From positions 1-64,000 of IMG/VR virus record IMGVR_UViG_3300007963_000006: 64,000 nt of DNA. One strand, 5' to 3'. This document shows, piece after piece, positions 32,541-42,600 of the stretch. The position numbers and the translations under genes were made by a program. The first letter of the stretch is position 1; every line of letters begins with the position of its first letter. The notes below the pieces were generated by a model. That model did no database searches and was not told the origin of the DNA. It worked only from the letters and a program-made list of their open reading frames with translations. Source of the DNA: a virus.

Positions 32541-33095
32541 ATGAAAGGTATCAGTGTAGTATTCGACACTCATTTCGATGAAGGTTGGAGAAGCCGGATG
32601 GAAATTATCTTGATTGCTACATGGGATGGAAAAGAAGGGGCGCAGATTTACACGGATGAGTCCTTGACGCAAAAGATGATTGGTTGTCCGGTTCACGATC
32701 TATCGGATTTTATTTGGGAAGAACAAGCCCCGTTGGTTGGTCACAACCTACACGGTAATTTCAAAAACGAATGCTTTGACTTGTTAATTGCCGTCAAAGA
32801 GGCCAGTGGCCCTGTCCTTCAGAATGAGGGCAAGCGTTACGAGTTACACAATCTTGCACGTTGGAACCGTTGCCAAACGGTCCCTGTCGAAATGTATTCC
32901 AAATGGCGACGTGGGGCAGCATGGATACGAGGGCAACGCATCAAGGTTGCACGTTGGGCGATTGAGGATGCGATGATGTGTCACGATCTCTATGTGAAGG
33001 TCAGGAAAAAGGGACGGGTTCGATTCTTAGACACCAAAACAGGAAAGAAGGTATTTGCCGAGGTTTCGTGGGGAAAGAAGGAGGAGGAGGAATAA
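32541..33095 (+). CDS. DEDD exonuclease-like protein, possibly degenerate
   Basis: The 184-residue product shows the spacing of a DEDD 3'-5' exonuclease (ribonuclease H fold): VVFDTHFDEGW...IILIATWDG (motif I has D-T-H instead of D-x-E), APLVGHNLHGNF (motif II, GHN kept), WAIEDAMMCHDLYVKV (motif III-like, with EDA). The first acidic pair is incomplete, so activity is doubtful. The C-terminus is basic then ends in EEEE. It abuts the helicase-like gene and may act with it. Confidence 0.4.
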   Translation: MKGISVVFDTHFDEGWRSRMEIILIATWDGKEGAQIYTDESLTQKMIGCPVHDLSDFIWEEQAPLVGHNLHGNFKNECFDLLIAVKEASGPVLQNEGKRYELHNLARWNRCQTVPVEMYSKWRRGAAWIRGQRIKVARWAIEDAMMCHDLYVKVRKKGRVRFLDTKTGKKVFAEVSWGKKEEEE

Positions 33096-33241
33096 TGCCG
33101 TATCAATGGATGGGTTGCCCTTCAGGTTGCTACAAAATTTGGTCGATGGCACGACGACCACAATGTCGGATATGTTGGAAGCGGCTGAAAGCACTGTCCC
33201 CTGCCCCACCGCCCCCGGCAGGATTATCCGAAGGAGCGTGA
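33095..33241 (+). CDS. 48-residue zinc-ribbon microprotein
   Basis: The product carries CPSGC near the N-terminus and CRIC about 18 residues on, then a basic helix and a Pro/Ala-rich end. The start overlaps the preceding stop as TAATG, and its own last codons supply GGAG for the next gene. It fits the zinc microprotein set of this virus. Confidence 0.5.
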   Translation: MPYQWMGCPSGCYKIWSMARRPQCRICWKRLKALSPAPPPPAGLSEGA

Positions 33242-33247
33242 TGCGAA

Positions 33248-34516
33248 ATGAATGTGTGGGGACATAGGAAAGCGTCTGACGCCGCTTGGAACGTGATGAA
33301 ATCATTCATGTATCAAGGCAAGCAGGGTGACTTAGAGGACATTATGCCCCTCTTACAAGGCACCATGGATCGTTACGATACATGGAGCGGTAGCCCCCTA
33401 ACTGGTAATGCAAAAACGAAATTGAAGCCAGTCTATCGTGTGCCTTCAAGTGCCGGTGCAAAGAAGCCAATGAAGCAAATGGAATTGGCAGGAATGCCCG
33501 GTGCAAAATTCAGTAGCCAACAGGAAGCATTGTTGAATCGCATACCCGGATTCACCCGACCTGAAAAGGGCGGCATTCCAACATTCATTAACTGGTGGGG
33601 CGGTAAATCGGGCCTCAAGAATGTGTTCCGGCAGATGTATAAGCCGTTCCAAGATACCCACAAGCCCGCAGAAATGTTCGGCGGCAGTGGTTCAATGCTC
33701 ACTGGTTTGAATGCCGGAAAGGGCATTTACAATGAAATGAATCCTGATTTGACCAACGCCATGCGTATGGCTCAATTGGGCCTCCAAGTGCCTGATTTCG
33801 GACCCAACACGAAGGAAGTATTGGCTGACATTACACAACGACTCAACGCCCTGCGATACAAGCGCGACATCGAGCAGGAGGAAATGACGCCGGAGGAAAA
33901 TGAATTGATGGCTCAATTATTCATTTCGGCCAATAGCAGGGCATTTCAGGGGAACATGGGATACAAACAGAATGATGAATGGCACACTGGCGCAGGGCGT
34001 ATGAAGCCCGGTTTGAGGACTGTTCGACCGGATCGCGGTTCACCCGCTATTCCATTCGATTTGCGCCCGTGGGCTGATCGAATGAAAAATTGGGAAGTCC
34101 ATGAAGGAAAGATGCAAGATTTGGCAGAATTGCTCGGTCCTGAAGTATTCATGTATCTTGACCCACCTTATTGGGGTCGGACATTCGACTATACAGATAA
34201 CCCCAATGAAGCAGGTCGTGTGTTAGATGACCTACAACGTGAAACAATTGATATTGGGGCCGAGCATGAAGGCCCAGTCGCATATTCAAACTATCTTCTC
34301 GATCCAGATACGAGAGAACCATACCATGAAGCAATTGAATATCTGTTGAATCAGGGTTACGACATTACGCCGTGGGCGCGAAATATCAAAACAGGAAAAA
34401 CAGGCGGAAAGAATGTAGTGGAAATGTTGGCTACTCGCAATATGCCTGAATGGGAAGGGATGAAAGAAAAACTTCCAAAGGTCAGCGCAGCACAACAAAG
34501 CCTCTTGGAATTCTAA
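33248..34516 (+). CDS. D12-class (Dam-like) N6-adenine DNA methyltransferase with PIP-like C-terminus
   Basis: The 422-residue product has the alpha-class order: INWWGGKSGL and MFGGSGSMLTGL (motif X/I, about 115-150), then YLDPPYWGRTFDY (motif IV, about 302-315). The family methylates adenine in short sites such as GATC. About 90 residues precede the catalytic domain and are not recognised. The last residues, AQQSLLEF, fit Q-x2-L-x2-F of a PCNA-interacting box. It is the last + strand gene; its TAA overlaps the stop of the convergent gene. Confidence 0.88.
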   Translation: MNVWGHRKASDAAWNVMKSFMYQGKQGDLEDIMPLLQGTMDRYDTWSGSPLTGNAKTKLKPVYRVPSSAGAKKPMKQMELAGMPGAKFSSQQEALLNRIPGFTRPEKGGIPTFINWWGGKSGLKNVFRQMYKPFQDTHKPAEMFGGSGSMLTGLNAGKGIYNEMNPDLTNAMRMAQLGLQVPDFGPNTKEVLADITQRLNALRYKRDIEQEEMTPEENELMAQLFISANSRAFQGNMGYKQNDEWHTGAGRMKPGLRTVRPDRGSPAIPFDLRPWADRMKNWEVHEGKMQDLAELLGPEVFMYLDPPYWGRTFDYTDNPNEAGRVLDDLQRETIDIGAEHEGPVAYSNYLLDPDTREPYHEAIEYLLNQGYDITPWARNIKTGKTGGKNVVEMLATRNMPEWEGMKEKLPKVSAAQQSLLEF

Positions 34517-34716
34517 CGTGAGAGAACCCATTCAATCTGTTTGCTTTGACTGATTCGCTCATTTTCTGCGAATTCATCGGGGAATTCCAATTCAACATCC
34601 CCCAATCCTACCATCGAGCGTTCAACACCAAAGAGGAAGAAGCGAAATAAACCATAGAATACGACAGCATCTAATCCCACAATAGCCGCAAAATAGAGTA
34701 TTGTGAGGAAATCCAT
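34513..34716 (-). CDS. Small single-pass membrane protein
   Basis: The 67-residue product has one strong hydrophobic segment, FLTILYFAAIVGLDAVVFYG (about residues 3-22, continuing into LFRFFLF), then an acidic cytoplasmic-type tail. Its position as the most promoter-distal structural-strand gene suits a lysis, spanin-like or membrane-associated accessory role, but this is only inference. The start overlaps the previous stop as TAATG, with GAGGG nearby. Confidence 0.55.
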   Translation of the reverse strand: MDFLTILYFAAIVGLDAVVFYGLFRFFLFGVERSMVGLGDVELEFPDEFAENERISQSKQIEWVLSR

Positions 34717-34991
34717 TATCGATCCCTCGTTGGTCTTTTGCCGCCCGCACCCAATTGCCGCCTCATCTTTGGCCTTGCACCTGAACCGCTGCCACGAACC
34801 TTGCCTCGTTTGTAGCGATTGGCTGTGCGCTTTGATTTGTTCTTGCGGGATTTGCCCCATACCCTACGTTTAGCCTGTCGTTCAGCACGACCGCCGATGT
34901 TGTCTTTGGAATAGCCCTGAAATTTGCCCTTCACAACGGACCATCCAACATTGAAGGCACGACCTTCAACTTCGGACGCGCCTTTCGCCAT
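34716..34991 (-). CDS. Highly basic Arg/Lys/Gly-rich protein
   Basis: The 91-residue product is extremely basic, especially its C-terminal half (KSRKNKSKRTANRYKRGKV, then GSGSGARPKMRRQ). It is likely to bind DNA or RNA, for example as a packaged DNA-condensing protein, although no histone or known family is seen. It sits among late genes, overlaps its upstream neighbour by 61 bases and couples to the membrane protein by TAATG. Confidence 0.55.
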   Translation of the reverse strand: MAKGASEVEGRAFNVGWSVVKGKFQGYSKDNIGGRAERQAKRRVWGKSRKNKSKRTANRYKRGKVRGSGSGARPKMRRQLGAGGKRPTRDR

Positions 34992-35128
34992 AAGTCACCA
35001 CAGGTGGGGCATTCCCATAAATGTATTCTTTCACGACTACCTGCATAGAAGCCATTGATGCGTAATGCGAGAATGTCATCGCCGCATCCGGGGCAATTTT
35101 GAGCCACCCGATCTTTGTATGAGAACAT
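34931..35128 (-). CDS. Zinc-ribbon protein
   Basis: The 65-residue product has CPGCG and CPTCG about 30 residues apart, a complete zinc ribbon. ATG 35128 is chosen since it lies 17 bases after the preceding stop with GAAGAAG upstream; ATG 35173 would overlap the tail gene by 29 bases. It overlaps the following basic protein by 61 bases. The role is unknown. Confidence 0.5.
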   Translation of the reverse strand: MFSYKDRVAQNCPGCGDDILALRINGFYAGSRERIHLWECPTCGDLWRKARPKLKVVPSMLDGPL

Positions 35129-35144
35129 GGGTAACTTCTTCACA

Positions 35145-36290
35145 TCAATACCCCGCGTGCGTGTAAGATACATGGATAGTGCCCGGACCCAGTGGGGGTG
35201 CAATAACAGCAGCAAGATTGAGGAAAGTCAATGTTTTACCGGACAATGTGTAGTGTGGCCCTTGTGCTATGGTTTGAGTCGTTTGTGTTGCACCATCCAC
35301 CCAAAGGCAATTGATGAGATGGATATTTGGGTCCACTTCAGCCGGAAGTGGGGTGAATTGTAAGGTAACAGAACCCGGTCCACTGTAACTGACCACTTCT
35401 TTGGATTGCCTATGAACTGGTGTTAATTGATAGGAACCGCCCGACATAGCCCCAAAGCCAATATCTGCCTGATAGAACAAATGTGTTTGCCCGTTCCCGT
35501 GAATGTGGGTGGGTGTGCCCAGTGTTTCGTGTCCTAATGGATCACGCGCATACAATGTCCCCAAACCTGCTTGCGGTAATGCGCCGCCTGTCATAGTGGG
35601 TGATGTTCCATAATCATTGATTGGGTTTGTAGCCGCGCCATCTGACTTGATCATCTTCGTTAGAGGATATGGACCGCCACGAATGAATACCCGCTTATCC
35701 TCAATAGAAGCAATCACGACTGGGGAAGCATAGGTGACACGCACGGCTGCAAGCACCACTGACTGCTTGATGAGATGGGATGACGGCATTTGTGGATACA
35801 CACCTGTGCTTGTATCAACCACTGTTCCACAGACAAGGCCCACGTTGTTGGTGCCCGTCAATTCAGGATCGGCAATCACCAACACCCAACATTCATGGTT
35901 AGCACTGGCAGGAAGCACCATTCCACCTGCGTTGAAGCGAGCATTGTAGTAGCCGGATGTGTTGATGTTGAACGCTGAACCTGAACCCACTGTGTAAAAT
36001 GCACCATCAAGGCATACGACCCCTGCGTCCACGAACATGGAATTGGTGCCTGTGCCCGGATTCGGACGCACACAGCAATTTGTTAGAATTGGATTATTGC
36101 GGTCTGAACCGCCACTGTCGGCTGAATAATTGGTGAGGGTGATTGGAACGACCCCGTTCCCTATGCCCCTCTCCACGAAATTGGAGAGGGTGGCCGAGGA
36201 AAGCACGTCTGTGTCCCGTAGCCCGTCAGATTGCCATGTGGCCCCTGTGCCGGTCTTTTCGTGTCCTTCTGTAATGCCTTTTGTGCCCAT
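35145..36290 (-). CDS. Virion protein, probable tail-tip or fibre component
   Basis: The 381-residue product is Gly/Ser/Thr/Asn-rich with many short beta-type segments and almost no long helices, the composition of virion surface proteins. HETLGTPTHIHGNGQ has clustered His, a pattern seen in metal-binding trimeric fibres. It lies after the giant tail-tip gene, where receptor-binding or baseplate accessory proteins usually lie. No family is recognised. The start overlaps the previous stop as TGATG. Confidence 0.6.
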   Translation of the reverse strand: MGTKGITEGHEKTGTGATWQSDGLRDTDVLSSATLSNFVERGIGNGVVPITLTNYSADSGGSDRNNPILTNCCVRPNPGTGTNSMFVDAGVVCLDGAFYTVGSGSAFNINTSGYYNARFNAGGMVLPASANHECWVLVIADPELTGTNNVGLVCGTVVDTSTGVYPQMPSSHLIKQSVVLAAVRVTYASPVVIASIEDKRVFIRGGPYPLTKMIKSDGAATNPINDYGTSPTMTGGALPQAGLGTLYARDPLGHETLGTPTHIHGNGQTHLFYQADIGFGAMSGGSYQLTPVHRQSKEVVSYSGPGSVTLQFTPLPAEVDPNIHLINCLWVDGATQTTQTIAQGPHYTLSGKTLTFLNLAAVIAPPLGPGTIHVSYTHAGY

Positions 36291-36631
36291 CAGCGAACCT
36301 CCATAATCACATCGACTCGTATTTCGTTTGTAGCATTTTTGCTAATCGGCATGAAGGACGTGCGGAATGCGGGGTTATCAAGCGGTGTCGCGCCATGCAC
36401 GGCCACTTCTTTGATGTCGCTTGCAGTGATGAGAGAAGTGTCGAAAATGCCGGTGATTGATACGGTCCTGTCATCGATCCGTTGCACGGTGGGGGTAATG
36501 GTGTGAGCCACGTTCCCTGCCCCACCATCACGACTGGATGCAGCCCCTCCTGCGGTTCCTATACTCATCTTCGTCACCAGTGTTTCCAAGTGAGCCGCTA
36601 ATTTCGCTTTGATTCCGTCTAACACTGGCAT
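36290..36631 (-). CDS. Small virion-associated protein
   Basis: The 113-residue product has an N-terminal helix (LDGIKAKLAAHLETLVTKMSIG) and then beta-rich sequence (DRTVSITGIFDTSLIT). It is coupled to the giant tail gene by TAATG and to the next by TGATG. It is likely a tail-tip or fibre accessory protein by position. Confidence 0.55.
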   Translation of the reverse strand: MPVLDGIKAKLAAHLETLVTKMSIGTAGGAASSRDGGAGNVAHTITPTVQRIDDRTVSITGIFDTSLITASDIKEVAVHGATPLDNPAFRTSFMPISKNATNEIRVDVIMEVR

Positions 36632-39600
36632 TATCGCACCTCATAGAATACTGATTTTGAATGACCAATTGGCGGTGCCCTCGCAGATGCCACCATTAAC
36701 TCGGCGTTATCTGCTACTGCGACTGCGTTATTGGCCTTTAGGGTTATGGCCGTTGATGTGACGCTATTTACATACCCAACAAGAAGTGGCGTATGCGCCG
36801 TTGGTTCACGGACATATACCGCATCATGTTGTTTGAATCGAAGTGTGGCGTCCACAGTATCAACGGCAACGGTTGTAGTGCTTGAAGCACCAATGGCACC
36901 ATCCTTGAGAACGCCAGTCAGCCCACCTTGCACACCAATGCAACCCAAACGACTGGTGGTTGGGGAACCACGATGCCGTCCACCGATGAGGAATCGGGTT
37001 CCATTGACCATTCGTGTGGATATACGGCTCACTGCCTTGATTCTGATTGGTGCTGTCAGGGCCATTTCAATGCGCTCACTGATTCTCCCTGCATCATCAT
37101 TGGTTGTGCCGCTGCCGGACGCCATTTGAAGATCCGCCAACAGTCCTTCAATCCCCTTCTCATATTGCCCCATCACAAGATTTGTTGTCCCATTCATGTA
37201 ATCGTGGAATGCCTCAAACACCGCGAATTGGCCTCTAATGCCTTCCATGACGAAATCGACTGAAAGGATTTCACCGGGTTGAATGTCATTGGCTTGGAGC
37301 AGACCCTCCACACGGATAATTGCAGCACCTTGTTCTGTGCGATTCAATTTACTCTTCGCCAATCTAAGTGCAAGGTTTGGATCGCGCAATCCGGGGATTA
37401 TTTCAGTGACACTGCGAATAACGCTGTCATCAGTGCCTCCACCCATTTGCTTCATCTTTTCCAAATCCTTGATTACACCACGAATCTTCTCATTCATGGC
37501 GATTTCATCACCCTCCACGATTGCCTGATTCGCCATTTCCAACATAGCACTGACTTCGATCAATTGAGGGCCGCTACTGGAACCAATGCGTCTATCACGA
37601 CCGATGAACACTTCAGGGGAATAGAGCAACAGGCCGCTATCATCCATCACCATTTGGTAGCCGTCCGTTTGTGACAAATTACGCAGTATATCCAAAACGC
37701 CAATTCCGCGTATGGACCGACTAACGAAAACACCGCTATGCAGCATGGCGGAACGGAGCGATGGGTGGGCTGACACAAAGGCTGAAAGTGCCGTAGTGTC
37801 ACTTGAGCCTCTTGCGGGCGTTCCTGTGACCAATGCCTTGTATGGGCCGTCATCCTGCTTCTTTTGCTCATTGAGTGCCCTCTCACGGATTAGATCGATA
37901 CCCGGCAATTTGGTTTGTAAATCATTCATCACCATAAGGGCCACATCGCTTGTGCGTGCCCCAACAGACATCCAATGAGTCAATCTGACTAAATTACCGT
38001 CAGCAATACTCATACCTGCACCGCTCAAAGAGCCGCCAGTCAAATTGCGGAATTGTAACTCATAGTCGTATGAATCACCATTCCCTACATCAATTCGGGC
38101 ACCTGCAACACGCCATCTCATGTGGGCACCATCAAGAAGATAGGGTGGGCAATTGCTTGCAGACAGCAATTTCCCATCAACGTATATGTCTGATAAACCA
38201 CCTGTTCCGGGGTATTTTGGATAAGTGAGGACACCCGATGTTTGCCCGTCTGTAAGCAGGAATTCCTGTGGTGTCAGCATGAAGAAGTCACTTGGATTGT
38301 AATGCCCCAATCCACGATAGGAGATATTGGGGGAATACTGCGTGGTGTCATCGCTACTGGTCGCATCCCATTTGTCAGTGAGAGAGAGAGCGAGGCTCAC
38401 GGCGTTATCCACCAATGAAGGGAGGATAACCAATGAATGGGTGGTTGGGTATAGATCGGTAATCTTGGAGGCCACAGATGCGCTCGCATTCTTCCCAAAT
38501 CGGACTGTATATCCGGCCAAGTCACTGATACTGCTACACTGCCCGGTTGATGCACTAATTGTCAATTTATTCTCCGTGCGCCCGCTATACGTCAATTGCC
38601 CCGTGAGGCCAATAATAACCAATGTTCCACTTGCAGGGAAGCCTGTTGCATCATTAACCGTGATGGTTGCGCCGCTATCCAATTTAATTTCTGCTCTTGG
38701 ACCCAGTGTAGTCATAGCATATTTCGGCTGTTTTGCTACTGCCACCCCGTCCCTTTCACGTCGAGGGTAAGGGTCAATGACTACGGTTCCATCCACAGCA
38801 TATCGGGTTTCTGTTTGTGATGCGACTTCACCACCACCGGGATGTGTGCTTTGTGAATATCGAGCGTCAATCAATGGATACAATTTCCCATCTCGATCAC
38901 GTCTTGAAGCGTCCGATTTGAAATGTTGTAGCATATTTGCACTGGGTATCAAGTGCCATGTTACATCTCGATTGTTTGCATCCGGCCACTCTATCATTGG
39001 TGCTGAATCATGGGGGGATGTGATAGGGAGGGTATTTCCGGGCGTTTTGCTACTATTCAATTCAAACATTCCATATCGCTTGTCGCGTGTGAATACCTGA
39101 TGCTTACAATTGGCCTGTGTAAGTGTGCTGAATGCACCCAATAGCCACCCATCTTGATTGAGGACTGTCGATCCGTCTGCATCCATGAGGGTGCTGTATC
39201 CGAATACCTTGAGAGGACGCACCATACGGACGATGTAATCAGCCGTCTTACGGACAGGTTGGGCCACCTGTGGTTTGGCTGAAGCGTGGGCTGAAATATC
39301 CGTGCGCCGAATATCGTTGTTTTCACCCCGTTCAAGCCATGTTTTGCGGAGGATGAATACGCCGCCCCATGCGGGCAAATCACCACTGCCTCTCACTGCC
39401 CAGTGGTCTTGAACACCTGTCCCATCGAACTCTTTCGTGCTATCTGAAAGGGCCACAGCCCCCAAATTCTCATTCCGATTCAAACAGAATTGAGGCTTGG
39501 ATAAACGGTGATTTGGTGCCGCCGCACCGCCATAAGGCAGGTCAGGATTGGCTGCAACAGTAGTGATAGAGCCTATGGAACCACCATATTTCGTCCATTT

Positions 39601-42600
39601 AGTCTGCTGAACCCATGATGGCGTTACTGGGAATTGCTGTCCCACCGCCAAGTCGCTGTGGAGGGACACGGCTTTCGTGCTTGTAACGGCATAGTCGGTT
39701 CGCTTCGCGTTATTGCGTTCCGTGTTGGTTTCAGCCACTAATCCGAGTCGGGGTGACAGGTCCGATTGCACCTGCCGGTGATCAGCAATCTCCGATAGAG
39801 GAATGGGCATGGTTCCGCGTTCTCCTGATGGCGGAGAGGCTTTCAATTTCATATTGAGGGATTGACCCCATCCATGAGCGGGGAAGTGCTTTTGATCGGC
39901 TGAATTGACCCTGTAATCAATTGGGTGTGCATTGATATGCAGGTTGTTTCCTTTGTGATGATGGAACCCACCACCAGTGAATGCACTTGATTGTGTTACG
40001 GCCTCCACAGAATTTGCGGCCAATGTAGCCTCTCCACTGTGATGATTGAGGCCAATGATGGGGTCTGACCCAGTATTGACCGTTTTAGCGTGCAGGAACT
40101 TAGACGTATCATCGCTAATGTCTGTGAAATCAATTCCGTGCGAATCCATCACACCTGCGGGCATAGCCGAAGGCTTCACCATTCCAAGATCGTGATGATT
40201 CAACACACGACCCATGCCCACCTTCTTCTCTCCTTCTTCCCACGGACTATTGGATAGGCGATTGAAGCCCTCACAGCCGCAACCCTCACTGCTATGTTCG
40301 CTCAACACTACACCAATTGGAACTGCTCTTTCAGCCCCCGTATAGGTGGTCGGCCACCGCCAATCTGCGCCATCACTGACAGTCGGTAATTTCTGCATGG
40401 TGTCATGCAACCCACCGTCGAATCTCGCAGAACGCTGAATCTTTTGTTGGGTGCCAAGAATTTCTGTTGGATCGCCCGACAGCATATTCAATGCGTCACT
40501 TCCACTACGGAATCCCCATGCCCGAACAGGCAATCGTCGGCTGACATCAATAGCCACCACTGGATTCTCAACAGTCGTCACTTCGGACCAAATGTATGAA
40601 TTCACAGCATCTTTGTCGAGAACGCGCCGTGATACGGACTTCGCAGGATGCAGTGCATCCCCAATGCCTTCACCCCTGCTGTATCGGGCCTTTGCACCCG
40701 CAGCCACGAAATGTTGCCGCAATTCAATGGTCCCTTGTGGTTCCCGAAGCCCGCTATGACCCATCAATACTGCACTGGTCGCACGTTGGCCCCAATTCGC
40801 ACCGTGACCACCGGCATTCAACGCATTGTAGCCGTAATTCTGCAACCATTGGAATGCGTATATGCGCTCAAATGGTGCCGCTACACGCGGGGTTGCTGCT
40901 GTGATAGCACCCACTGAAGCATTACGCAATAATAGCCCCCGGACAGCAGGATAAGCAACAGCATTCGGCATTCCCGCCTCTCGATAACGGAACGCCATGA
41001 AATGTTCACGGCTTGTGCCGAATAAGGCAGGGTGACTGTATTCAGCCAACCATGTGCATAAGAATGCGTCCGGTGCTGCACCTGAATTGGTTTCATTTGC
41101 CTTCAACAGCCCCAAATCAGTGTGTGTGGATGATTGGGTGAAATGTCCTGCGGCAGATGGTGATTCGGTAATCGCAATTGGTGTCGCTGAAGCATTCAAC
41201 ATCTCCGGATCGTGACCGAATAGAGGAGGAACGGTCCCTAATTCCGTTCCGACACGGGGTTGGTGCCAACCTTGCGCCTTCCCAATTAAATTGTAATTGT
41301 GAGATGGATTCACCGATACAACCCAAGAAGGGTGTGGCCTTCCGCCCATCAATTGATATTGATTGAGGAAGAAGCCATTGATTGCGAACTCATCACTGGT
41401 GTTGAAGCGATTGACAGCCGTTCTTGTTTCTGTGGAAATCGCCATTGTGCCTGATTGAACAACAGAACTGTATGGTCCGATTCCGGCCCCTTTGCGGTGA
41501 GTATTTGTGACGAATTTTGCTTGTTCTCTATGCCCTTCAACCAACGTATGCTCTTGGCCGGGACCGAATAGAACGTCATGTGTTCCATGTGTTGTAGCCA
41601 CACCACTATACATCCGATGATGATTGGGCAAACCACTGTATCCAATTTCACCAAGTGGGAATCCATCAGCAGAAAACGCCCCAGTATTGAACGCCTCCGA
41701 TTTGGATTCTAACGCATCCATGTAAAACAGGGTTGCACTTGATGGGTTGGGTGAACCGCTATACGCAGATTGGAAGCCCCAATGTTTGTTCTCCGTTTCG
41801 GATTCAAACATGAGGGAATACGCCGAGCCGTGCGATCTATGCAATTGTCGGCGTAAGGATATGGGGGTTCCTCTAATGGTGCAAGGACTGATGAAATGGT
41901 GGCCCTGTCGCCCGAATCGTATTCTTTGATGAGGATGTGTATAGGTTGCCAATACCCCATTTTGTGTATCTTTGAGAACTGAACCCCGCTCAACATGATC
42001 AGAAAGCCTGTGAGCCGCGAATAGGCGCGTGCTTCCACTTGGAACAGCACCGGGCGTCGTATTTGGTGTCAAACCAAATTGAGTAGTCATTGTATCGTGC
42101 AGAATACGCACTGGATGGAAATGCAGAACACGGTCATGGGTGTCGAATTGGGTTGCTTCACCGGCTGTGCTGTCATACGGATCGGTGTTGGCTTCAATGA
42201 CACCCGGTTCATCGGGTCTTGGTGGTGAAAGACCACCCATTCCCCAAGAGAGATTTTTCCACGCTTGCACACGATCATGCCCGCTACGAACAATGATATT
42301 GCCGGGGATTTCGTTTTGAGAGGGTAATTGAATTTCCAAATTTGGCTCAATTCCGCTTCCGGGCGTTGAAGGACGGGACACTTCGGTTCCAGTAGCAGGA
42401 TTGAGGCGATTCTGTTTGAATTTGTAATCCTTAATCACGGTCCCAAATGGAGAACCACCCTGCAATATCAATTCCTGTCCTGTTTCGTCCACTACGGATA
42501 TGTTGTCCCACACCTGTTCTTCATTGGGGATAACAAGCCCTTTGACTCGTTCCGTGCTGACTGGACGCACTACACGATATGGTCGAGTTACATATCCCTG

